From Cladorrhinum sp. PSN259 (lineage: Eukaryota; Ascomycota; Sordariomycetes; Sordariales; Podosporaceae), in NCBI GenBank assembly GCA_033725935.1, contig MU867090.1:62001-126000 (forward strand): 64,000 nucleotides of DNA, written 5' to 3'. Within the stretch, counting starts at the first letter, position 1; each line of letters opens with the position of its first letter. A program made the translations under genes and the position numbers. Under the pieces are notes generated by a model, which did no database searches, was not told where the DNA came from, and was given only the letters and a program-made list of their open reading frames with translations. Of this stretch, positions 41,442-51,294 are shown one piece after another.

Positions 41442-43417
41442 GACGACGCGAAAAAAGAAGCTTGGTGAGAAGCTTGTAGGTTGTTGTAGAGCCTCAACTT
41501 GTCCCTGCGCGCGAGGAGCAGGGCGACGTGCATTTTATCATCGCGTCGACTCATGCTGGCATCATCCCCAACCTCGTCCAAATTTTTTTCGTGGCACTTG
41601 GATTTTTCCCGATGAACCATGAAGCTCGGCAACGTGGCGGTCAACATGGCGTGCATCTCAGCTGCATCGCAGGGCACGAACCTGCCCCACGGTCCCAGAA
41701 AAGCGGCGCGGCACTAGTCCCAGATGGACGGGATGGAGAGTGCCGAACGTGTATGTGAGGTGTTATGTGTCGGGATGGTATTCGTGGTCGGCGGAGAACA
41801 ACGCAATCGAGGAATAGCTTGGATGCGCCATAATCAATTCCAAGGCACCCTTCATGCAAGCTCTCGCCAACCCGCATAGTGGTGAGCCCAAGTGATGACA
41901 GTGATGGACTGACGTGTTCGTTCGGGGGTTTCTCGACCGGGAATCCTGAACGAACCAAATGCGTTCGGGAGCCGGGGTTGGGGAATTCTGCTGGAGCGAT
42001 GTGTTCGGCTCCGGAAAGCCGTGGCTGACATCATGGCTGCAAGGACTGGTAAGGGATTGCCGATAAATAGGCCGTCGATGCCCGGCCCTGTTTTTGGGAG
42101 GGTCTTGCCATTAAATAAGGCTGATATTATGACGCCTGTTTGTGTGTTTATTTTCGTTGGCGGTGACAGTTGTCAGTCTCTGACGTTGACCATGAGAAGA
42201 CGTCGCGGTGTGATGCTCGTATTCAGGTGTGCGGGGGGCTGGCTATCGGTCGCCAAGTGTTCTGCCACTGTGCAACCTGAATCAGCCCGACAGCACAGAG
42301 CAGCGGAAGGCAGAAAATGACGGCATGCCAAATTGGGCGATGGAAAGAAAAAAAGGTTGGGCATGGAAGGATCAGATGGAAAATCATGAGACAATTGAGG
42401 TTTCTTTCCAACCTGGAACAAGATCAAAAAGGGAAATCCATTCGCTCACCTCTTTTGGGGCCCGTCGGGTGTGGTTGCCCACGTTGCTCTTCTGCATTGA
42501 GATGGAAGGAGGTGCCTGGAAGGTTTGATGGCGGGACTTCCTTGCCGAATTCGGTGGAGCATGCGAAGCGAGTTTCCATTGGCCGATTTCAATTTTCCGC
42601 TTGGCATCTGGATTGGCCGCCGTGGTTGGCGAGATCCTTTTGGAAAGCACGCTTTGCTCGCTTGGAGAAGCTTGAGGCAAAGAGTGGTGGCTTCCAGGTT
42701 CCCTCAGCGCAAAAAGGATTTCGCTTCATCAAATTTCCACCAACTGTGGCGACGGTCGATTATCTTTATACGCTGCCGATGCACGCGATGTTCCTTTCAA
42801 TGCGGGCATCCGTCGTGCATGTCTTCTTTCAGGAACGCATCCGAATAAACAATCCAATTGAGAACCTGCCAAGACCATCAACAAGCATTCGCCGTTCTGA
42901 TTGGTCACAATCTCTCAAATCAGCTTGTGATCTTGGTTTCTCCATCCACCAGTAACGAGGCACAGCTCGGGGGAGGGAGCTTTTCTTCCCCCGCTTCTTC
43001 CCCATCACCGCGCTTGAGTGCCGAGACTTAGAACCAATCGCCGTTGAGGTTTGAGGTCTGACCAGGGCCAACTCCGCAGCCACTTCAGGTACCTGTGTGA
43101 CAACCACTCAGAGACCTCCCACACCAAATCCCACGGACGAACCAGAGATGGTCCTTTGTGTAGTTTGGTATTGTTGGCTGCCCTCAGCCTACCACCCACC
43201 ACCAGAACTTGGTCTTGGCTCCTTGATATTCGCCCCTAACAGACAATACTCCATACCGAATCCTCGGGTCAGTCCATGAGGGGAAATGTCGTCAACAAGT
43301 TTCCATGTATATATCGGCCACCGGCCCCACGGTTAGGGCTGCGCACAGCTAGCAGGACTTGCTTCTCCTCGACACTCGTTTCTTCTTCTGAATGCACGCC
43401 GATCACAGCCAAGAAGA
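41442..43417. other. 2-kb divergent intergenic region
   Basis: Lies between the secreted-protein gene (minus) and a receptor gene (plus). Several overlapping frames around 42230-42955 have no consistent protein character in any one frame. No gene is supported. Confidence 0.45.
43308..43314 (+). promoter_or_regulatory. TATA-like box of the second PTH11-like gene
   Basis: TATATAT lies about 105 bases before the ATG at 43418, with a CT-rich leader after it. Confidence 0.4.
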
Positions 43418-44669
43418 ATGGCGTCAAACGATATCAGCAAGGTTGGCTCCGTCACACACCAGAACCTCTTGATACTCATCTGGGCGTGCTTCTCCTGTGC
43501 ATTTTTGGTGGTTTCCCTTCGCGCCTTTGTACGATGGAGGTCTATGGGCACCCATCGGCCGACAGCAGATGATTGTTGGACACTGCTCGCTCTCGTTTCA
43601 CTACTAGCACTTTGCATTCTCGACACAATACAACTACCGAGCCTCTATTACATCACGGGCGTGCTCGAGGGCACAATTCCAGTTTCAGCGGACATCATCT
43701 ACCACACCAAGCGGCATTTAAGGTTCCAGTTTCCAATTACCATTCTTTTCTGGACAGTCCTGTGGAGCGTCAAGGCGGCGTTCCTTGCTCTCTATTACCG
43801 GCTATTCGTGGACCTCACCATTTACCGGAGAATCTGGTACTTTCTGGCCGTCTTCACCGGACTTGCATATGGAGGATGCATCATCACTCTCGTTTTCTCG
43901 TGCGGTCCTAACCCTGCCAACTTCTTTGGCTTTGCAACATGCGCCACCCCTCAGCATGTTTGGGCTTCCAACTTTAGTGTCTGGTTCAGCACCTCGATCG
44001 ACGTCTTCACGGATCTGTGCATCATGGCAATGCCATTGGGGCTCATCTCAAACGTCAACGTGACCTGGAGGCAAAGACTCGGCTTGGTAACCGTGTTCTG
44101 TCTCGGTTTTGTCATGATTGCATTTGCTATCGTCCGGGCAAACCAAGTTCTGCAGGCCAAGCAATTTGTCAATCTCACCCTGCTGATGGTGTGGTCGACA
44201 CTTACTGCTTCAATATGTGAGTAATCCAGATGTTTTGTTTTTCTTTCCATCCAACGACTAACTTTGTTGACCAGCTGTCATTGTCGGAACTCTGCCTGCT
44301 CTCAAGGCCCTCATCACCAACCGAAAAAAACAACATGGCACGCACAAGTCTACCGGATCACACAACAAGAGCGTCCGAAGCGTCAGGATGGGCTCCCTCG
44401 GATCAAGAAAGGAAAAGAAGTCGATGAACACAAACGACTCGCAAGAAGACATACTGTCCCAGCTTGAAAACCAACAACCTCAGCCAGTGGCAGATGACCC
44501 CAAGCTCGAAGTCAGAATAAAACGCGATGTTGTGAGCACCCCTTCGTGGCCTCTTCCGTAGTTTGGAGGTTGACCATCTTTTTTTGTCTGTTGCCTTCAG
44601 ACGGTTTCTTACACAGAGGTCGAGTGTACCTATCCGCTTGGACACAAACGACACCCTTCATTCTTTTGA
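43418..44669 (+). CDS. PTH11/SAT4-type rhodopsin-like integral membrane protein
   Basis: Exons 43418-44216, 44275-44531 and 44601-44669 give 374 residues. Seven membrane segments are visible, starting with LLILIWACFSCAFLVVSLRA. Family marks include R-A-F-V-R-W-R after helix 1, ADDCWTLLALVSLL in helix 2, VLWSVKAAFLALYYRLF in helix 3, and FSCGPNPANFF in the extracellular loop. The first intron splits the last membrane helix (TASI/SVIVGTLPAL). The cytosolic tail is basic and Ser-rich. If intron 2 is retained the protein ends at a nearby stop (about 44560), so the final 23 residues are less certain. The protein is probably a receptor-like membrane protein with unknown ligand. Confidence 0.83.
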
Positions 44670-44976
44670 CTCAGCTGAACTTTTATTTTCTCCTATCTCG
44701 ATACCCAATGCAACTTTTCTATCACTTTGTTTTTTCTCTTCTTATACGGCTGGCTGTTACACGGGTTTATCAAAACAGGGTGTTGGGGTTTTTATGTGTA
44801 TTTTGGGCGGACAATCGGGCGGGCGGAACCAAGAACAGAGTCTAGACAAGAGCAGAGACTGTTTCTCCATGTATTACCTGGGCAACTGGGATATTGGATT
44901 GTGTGTGCGAAATCTTCAACTAAAATAATCAACAAAAATTTGTCCCATTTCCTTTGGGATTTACTACATTCTGTTT
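44670..44976. other. Convergent spacer
   Basis: About 300 bases between the stop codons of two convergent genes; no gene is seen. Confidence 0.5.
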
Positions 44977-46798
44977 CTAGTACCTATGATAACGTGCTCG
45001 ATCACGATCATTCTGATAACTTGAACTTTCAGGCGATCCCTCCAACTTTTTACTCGCCCAATCTCTGACGTCGGTCCACAAACCCCGGACAGTGTTGGGC
45101 AATAAGCCCGACACACCGGAACTCTGCTCCGCAGCCCTGCCACCGCCCCTACCACCGCCATTGCCAGCGCGCCGCCCCGCGCCGCTGTCATCCCCCCTCT
45201 CATCATCCATCATCATCGGCAGCGGCCCATACGCCATCCCGTCCTCAAACTGATACTGCTGAGACCGAGTACCCCTGCCGGTGCGTCCTCCTCCCCCCAT
45301 CCCGCGTCTCTCTGAGCTACCGTGACTCCCCAACTTGGCCACGAAACTAGCTTTCAGCTCCCTCAGCTTCTCTTCTTCCTCTTCTTTGACCCGCTTCATC
45401 TCGCTCTCGATTTTTTTCTGTCGTTCTTCCTGCTCGGCTATGACCATCTGGCCCGCCGTCGTCTGCTTGACGTCCGTTCCTGCCAGGATTTCTTGCCCAA
45501 AGAGGAGGTATATTTCTTTTGACTCTGAAGGCTCTGTATCATCTTGTTTGTTGAGGAGCGTGAAAAAGTGTGACAAGACCTTGTTTGCTGAGGAGTTATT
45601 GTTGTTGTTTGTGGGGCCGTCCGAGTCGTCGTCATCGTCGTTTAAGAACCTGACGGATTCGCCACTTGACCCGTCGATGTTTTGAGGGGTATTGGCACCC
45701 CAGAAATTGGGAGAGGAAAGTAACTGCGCCTCCCTTTTGAGCAAGGTGTCGTTGGCGGGACCGCCCCCGCCTGCTTGGTCCCACATTGTCGTGAGGAGCA
45801 AACTGCGTGAAGCAAAAAATTGGGGGCCGCAGATTGATTTGACGAGCTTGAGGTTCTGGCGAGTGGAATTTGTGAGGCGGTTCAACGTGATGGGGTGAGT
45901 TAAGATTACGCCGTCGACTGGTTGGTTCAAGAAGGTGAGGCGGGTGGCGAGGTCGAAGAGGAAAGTGAGGGAGTCGTCTGGTGTCAGGCCGGGCGTGTCG
46001 ATTATTGTGATTTTTGGCGTGCCAGGGGTGGTGGGGATTGAATAGGGGGTTATTGTTGTTGTGTCTTTGAAGAAAAAATTGTTAGTATTCAGGGGCAAGG
46101 GTTATCAGAGGAGTGATACGAAAGGGGGGCTCAAATGACATACGAGAGTCAATGTTGGTGTGGCCGATCATTGGGTCGGTGGGTGGTCGACCCAGGAGCT
46201 TGGCGATGAATGTTGACTTTCCTGAGCCGGCTGGGCCCAAGACCAGCAGACAGATTGGCCGGGTTGGGAGGTCGTTGGTGGGTTGTTTGTCCTTGACGGG
46301 GTTTTCTGTGTTGGTGGCTATCGGAGGGTCGCCGGAGAGTTTGTCATCGGTTTGGGTGCTGCTGAAAGTATCTGGTGTTGGTACTTCCTCCTTGACAGGA
46401 CTCGACGTGCTGGGAGTCAGTTCAGGTTGGGGCTCTGTTGAAGACAACAGATGGTCATCTGGAGTCTTTACTGCCAAGGGCAGTTTATCCGTAGGCTTGG
46501 GTGCATCAGAGGAGATGTCGTCGACTAGGACATATTCTGAGCTGGCACTTGGGGTGTTTGTGGCTGTGCCGTAGAGGCTTTCAAGCTCAGGTGAGCATGC
46601 CCGAGTTGGTTCGATCTTGGGAATAATATTTTCCACTTGCTTGGTCTCCATTGTCTCCGTCACGGTGTTGGTGATGGGAGAGTCAAGAGGATCCGGGTTT
46701 GAAGTTGGAGTGTTTGTGTCGGTGCCGTTGACATTTCCAGGTGAGCACATTCCGGTTGGTTCCATCTTGGAAATATGAACTCCTTGTTCAGTCAACAT
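44977..46798 (-). CDS. AIG1-type GTPase with long Ser/Thr/Pro N-terminus
   Basis: Exons 46798-46144 and 46064-44977 give 580 residues. The P-loop LLVLGPAGSGKSTFIAKLLG is near residue 187; the switch-II motif KITIIDTPGL follows in exon 2. An AIG1-like segment (VDGVILTHPITLNR) and LLLTTMWDQ mark the rest of the GTPase. The N-terminal 180 residues are disordered-looking and hold two copies of a motif, KMEPTGMCSP..GTDTNTPTS and KIEPTRACSP..GTATNTPSA. After the GTPase come an Asn/Asp-rich loop, a Glu/Lys coiled coil (ERQKKIESEMKRVKEEEEEK) and a Gly/Arg-rich tail. In animals and plants AIG1/GIMAP GTPases act in immunity and cell survival; fungal roles are not established. It is divergent from a second AIG1-type gene. 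Confidence 0.85.
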
Positions 46799-47363
46799 TG
46801 TGTCTCATGGGAAAAAAGTTTTGTTTATCTTGGACTGTGATCAAGTTGACTTTGCATTGTGGCAAAGGGGATGAAATTCCTCGGTTCAGGTCGAGAGGTC
46901 TGGAATTATCCCGGCAACCCGGTACCTAACGGCCCACTCCACTGGCACGCCCTACAATTCTTGCACAATGTGCGCTATTGGCAGTTCTCAGTAGCGGTGT
47001 TTCAGTCCACGCGTCCTGCGGGGAACTGCAGTCGTTCATGCATTCTCGACGAATAGACTGGCAGACACTAACGGGTGGGCCTCCCCGCATCGGCCTATGA
47101 GAACCCGCCATATCAGTGGAAGCCAGGGGGAAGACATCCGCAGTGGCAAGCCCACGAAGGCAAACCTCGTTGCACGACACGACGACTTCTTGATGCCCAA
47201 CAGGATAGTTTTTTTCCATTTGTGTACAATTATTACTCATTCTCATCGGAAACACACTGTCAGTTTGCAGTTTTCGGACAACAGTTATTTTTCTATACTC
47301 AATTGCATTGGCACACCTATGTTGTTGTCTCTGTCCCTCTATTGGCTTTATCAGAAAAGAAAA
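46799..47363. other. Shared divergent promoter of two AIG1-type GTPase genes
   Basis: 565 bases separate the two start codons. Open frames here are inconsistent with gene structure. Both promoters must lie in it, so shared control is possible. Confidence 0.55.
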
Positions 47364-48429
47364 ATGGCAAAGCAGCGACAAGTTGTGATTGCGGTGATTG
47401 GAGTAACGGGAGCAGGAAAGACTACGTTTGTGTCCAAAGCCACCGGGAGAAGTGACCTTGTTATCGGCCACGGCATTGATTCTTGTATGGGTCAATCTGC
47501 ACACTTATTATCGTTGCACGGCAGCTAACCTGACGCAAACAGGCACCCAAGACGTTAACCCAATAACCTTTTCCATAGGCAAGGAGCAGATAACTATTAT
47601 CGACACACCTGGCTTCGATGACTCGGAACGGACCGACTCGGAAATTCTCGAGCAGGTTGCTCAATTCATGACAGATACCTACCAACAGGGCATCAAGCTC
47701 ACAGGAATCATCCTCCTTCAACCCATCAACCAGCCCCGTCTTCAAGGCAGCGAGCTCAAACGGACCAGGCTGTTCAAGAAGCTGCTGGGAGAAGACGCCT
47801 ACAAGCGAGTAGTCATTGCCACAACAATGTGGGACGGAATCTCAGAGTCGGAAGCCATGTCACGACAGCACCAACGAGAAACTCGTCAAGAAGTGTGGGG
47901 AGACATGGTTGCGGCGGGCGCCAAGGTCGTCCGCCACGACGACACAGCAGAGTCGGCCAGAAACATCATCCAGATGCTCGCCAAACACAAATCATATGTT
48001 GATCTGCAGATCCAGAGGGAACTGCAAGAGAATGGCGGAAGCGTGGTAGGGACATCTGCAGGCCGGCAGCTCCACGCGGATCTGAACGAGACAATCTCCA
48101 AGATGAAGCACGAGATTGATTCACTGAAGAGGGAGATTGAGTTGATGCACAGAGAGAAGGATGACATGGCTGCGGAATGGAGGGAGGTGGAAGAGTACGA
48201 GGAGACGTTGAAGGCGGCAAAGGAGCAGCAGAGGAAGCTGGAACAGTCCAATGTGAGTTTACCCCCTCTTATTTTCTCACGCCCTGTGTGGTCCGCAACC
48301 AAGACACTGGACCTTGAGACTGAGACTCCCCGGCTTTGGAAGGTACACATGATTGTTCAGGCAATCACAACGGTTGTTCCTCCAATTGCTATGGCTTTGG
48401 CTCGGAGCGGGGCTTGCGTAATTCTCTGA
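47364..48429 (+). CDS. AIG1-type GTPase, short form with coiled coil
   Basis: Exons 47364-47484 and 47543 onward; a third exon 48361-48429 if a 108-base in-phase intron (48253-48360) is removed, giving 299 residues, or 335 if it is kept. The start MAKQRQVVIAVIGVTGAGKT places the P-loop at residues 13-20. GIDSC forms the switch-I region and is split by intron 1, QITIIDTPGFDDSERTDSEI is switch II, and VVIATTMWD follows. Residues from about 205 form a coiled coil (LNETISKMKHEIDSLKREIE, then EYEETLKAAKEQQRKLEQ). The last 23 residues are hydrophobic (TVVPPIAMALA) and could touch a membrane. It lacks the long N-terminus of its divergent neighbour, and its switch I differs, so the two are old paralogs rather than a recent duplication. 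Confidence 0.85.
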
Positions 48430-49635
48430 TGGCATTTTCAGGGGCTAATGATTACTTTTGTTCCAGACTTGCGGCAAATGTATTGTCATGTAGACGTGCC
48501 AGTTACACATAATTTTACTTTCTGTTGGATATATTGGATAAAATACGGGCGAACCCGGATCATTACGGGAAAGGGGATCAGTTACACCCCCTTTTTGGGG
48601 CAGTTTGTTTACAAATAACTCCGAATCATGGCACATGCCAACAGGTGCTTGGGTTGATGGAATCCGAGTACGAGATAGTCCATTTGATCAAAATTGATGT
48701 TCTCACCGACTTGTGTAACGGAAATCGCTTCTCACCTGGTGTATAATATCTCCGATATCTCGCAGCGTGGTGTGAGTGACTCCGGGATTCCAGAGCCTCA
48801 AAGCGGGGGATCAAAGCCGACTGACATCCTCATTTTCGAAATAGTCCGGACTTTTGATCATCAAGTCAACATGTGCGTCTCAGCCTTATGGCTGAAAGTG
48901 GAGGCGGAGCCCTTTCTTGCAAAGATGTTGGCAATGATTCAGAATTATGCTATCACCAGTTGATTGGACAATCCCAGAGAGAGTAGGATGTTGATGCGAG
49001 ATCCATGGAGCAGCTGTTAGATCACAGGCAGTTGGTATTGTACCGATAGGTGTGCAGATCCAAACTCGGGTGAGGTAGTCATATTGAGGCAGTGTCTTCA
49101 AGACCGGCAGAATAGACTGAACTGTGTAGCACAACCACGATTATCTTGACGGAATCAGCATGAGATCAGGCCAAACTAATCACAGCTTTTCCTAGAATGG
49201 CGGACAAAGCTTGAGTCTACAGATCAGCAGATATCGAGCTCATGCATCAAGGTTGACATTGATAGTGATGATGTGGAACTATAGTATCCCATGTGGCGGG
49301 TAAAAGAGAGTGAATTGCATGTGTGTTATCTACTACTAAGCTGCAAGGAAAGACATGGTTTATATACAGTACATACGGGTTTTCCACTGAGTCCCCGGGC
49401 CCTTATCCTGATTTTCACTTTGTTTCCTGTCTTGACACTTGGCTTTCCCTCCTTACGAGATCACGAATCTCTCCTTCTTTCTTTCTTTTCTTCTTTTCAT
49501 TGTTTGAGACCCCAACAGAGGGTTGCAATGTGAAATTGTTTTTGTCATGCCATGCCAAGCCAAGCCAAGTCAACAAAGCGTTCTTGTGCATTGTTTCTGA
49601 AACTTTCAAATAATTCCCAGTTTCAAGCACAAACT
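48430..49635. other. Intergenic
   Basis: No supported gene. A CCAAG-type short repeat and CT-rich DNA (49450-49580) lie just before the tRNA. Confidence 0.5.
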
Positions 49636-49707
49636 GGTTCTATAGTGTAGCGGTTATCACTTCGGATTCTGATTCCGGCAACCCCGGTTCGAGTCCGGGT
49701 AGGACCT
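49636..49707 (+). tRNA. tRNA-Gln (anticodon CUG)
   Basis: 72 bases fold as a cloverleaf: acceptor stem GGTTCTA/TAGGACC, D-arm TAGTGTAGCGGTTATCA, anticodon stem TCGGA/TCCGG with loop TTCTGAT (anticodon CTG), and T-arm CCCCGGTTCGAGTCCGGG. There is no intron. A run of eight or nine T follows at once (49711-49719), a Pol III terminator. Confidence 0.95.
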
Positions 49708-51294
49708 CAATTTTTTTTTGTGGTCTCCTATATTTGATCTTGTTTCTAATTCCTAACAGGTCTGTCAATAATTTTTGTTCTCGATCATCTTTTTTTTCTA
49801 TGGGCCTTTCGTTCATTCTCTGTTCATATACATATCAACTGTATCATCTGAAGTCAAGTGAATAGCTCGCTGGTGTTCATCGCACCACCGGCTTCGCGGC
49901 AGTCCCCGATGCCGTGATGGCTTCCAGCGCTCCCCGCAGATATCATCTATCACAGCGTGTCTTTATATATACCTTAGCAGAGGCCTCAGTAGATAACATG
50001 CGAGATTAAAGTGTGGCGCGGACGGTTTGCCAGACTTCTAGTACCCGCTAATGCAGGTCCCTTATTAACCAACCCACTACATATGTGCTTAACGTCGGCT
50101 CACTATGGTCAGGTACCGCACTGAATCCCCTTTCTAGCGTTTGAAAGGTAAACTTATGACCTGAGGTAGTGCAAGCGCCGGCTACAAGGTGAAGTCCTTG
50201 GTAGTGTAACACGCCGGGTACTTACTGGACGACAAGAACACGGCGTTGGTTCTTGATCGTAGCATTGTTTGGGACATGGAAGTGCGAGAACCAAAGAACT
50301 GTTTCCAACGGTTGCAAGTGATAACAATAACTTACAAGAAGATGGATACCAAGAAGCTAAAATAATAGACTATTGAAGGAAGCGTGTAACTGTATGTTAC
50401 ATGTACGGTAGATATCGCGCGATGATAGTTTCAATTAGGTTAGGCGGTGTCGTAATGTACTGTTGGGATCGCGAGAAAACAAATGGTTACATCCCGTTAC
50501 CCTAAAACGTCAAAAGTAGCCGAGACATGCCAGACTTTTTGTGTCTTGGGAGCTTCGTTACCATAGATGTTAGGCCTTTGGAGGCCTACCAATGTCGGTT
50601 CTCAGGATGCACTGGCAGGTTCCGATTTGTGATCAGACCGCAGACTGCACCAGGGATGGTGAAGGGTGTTTCTAGGACGCACAGAATCACTAGAAAAGAA
50701 AAAAGATGTAGCGCCTTACAGGATGTGCAATACCAAGTATTTGCATGGGCTTTTCCCCGCATTCTTCTATTTATTTACCTCTTTCGTCAGCCGCACACCC
50801 TGCCCCCAAGAGTCTGGAGTCACAGCCTGTCAATACTTTCATGCCAGAGGAAAGGGGAAAGACGCACCTCCGCGGCAAAGAATGTGACGAACCAGTTGAT
50901 CGTGGAAATTAAACCCTCGGCACAGCTTCAAGGCGACCAGTAAACTTCAACATCTTCAAGCGCCCTGACATGCTCGAGTTGAGGGTTTGTGCCCGAGCCT
51001 TTCCAATACCATGACTAAATAGAGAAACTTTTAATCTTGGGTCGGCATGAAATTTAATGCTGGGCTTCGGCGTCCACAACCCTCCGGCTTGGAGGTCAGC
51101 CTCACTATGAGCCCTTACCATCGCATTCGCTTCAAGTCTTGGGATCCCCATGCGCCAAGTACAGTACAACGGATGTTGTCGGCTCCCTCTTTCATTGAAA
51201 ATAAAAGGAAGCTCCCTCATCCTGTGAGCATGTTGAAGGGCTTTCAGAGCCACCTGTCTCTGACCTCAAGGCATCTCTTCTAGAGGCCGTCAAG
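49708..51294. other. Intergenic, 1.6 kb
   Basis: Pol III terminator at the left edge. No protein gene is supported; a 138-codon frame (50527-50943) has no coding character. The right end is the promoter of the VWA gene. Confidence 0.45.

Noticed and set aside
50527..50943. 138-codon frame before the VWA gene
   Set aside because: Composition is not protein-like, no homologous motif and no start context.
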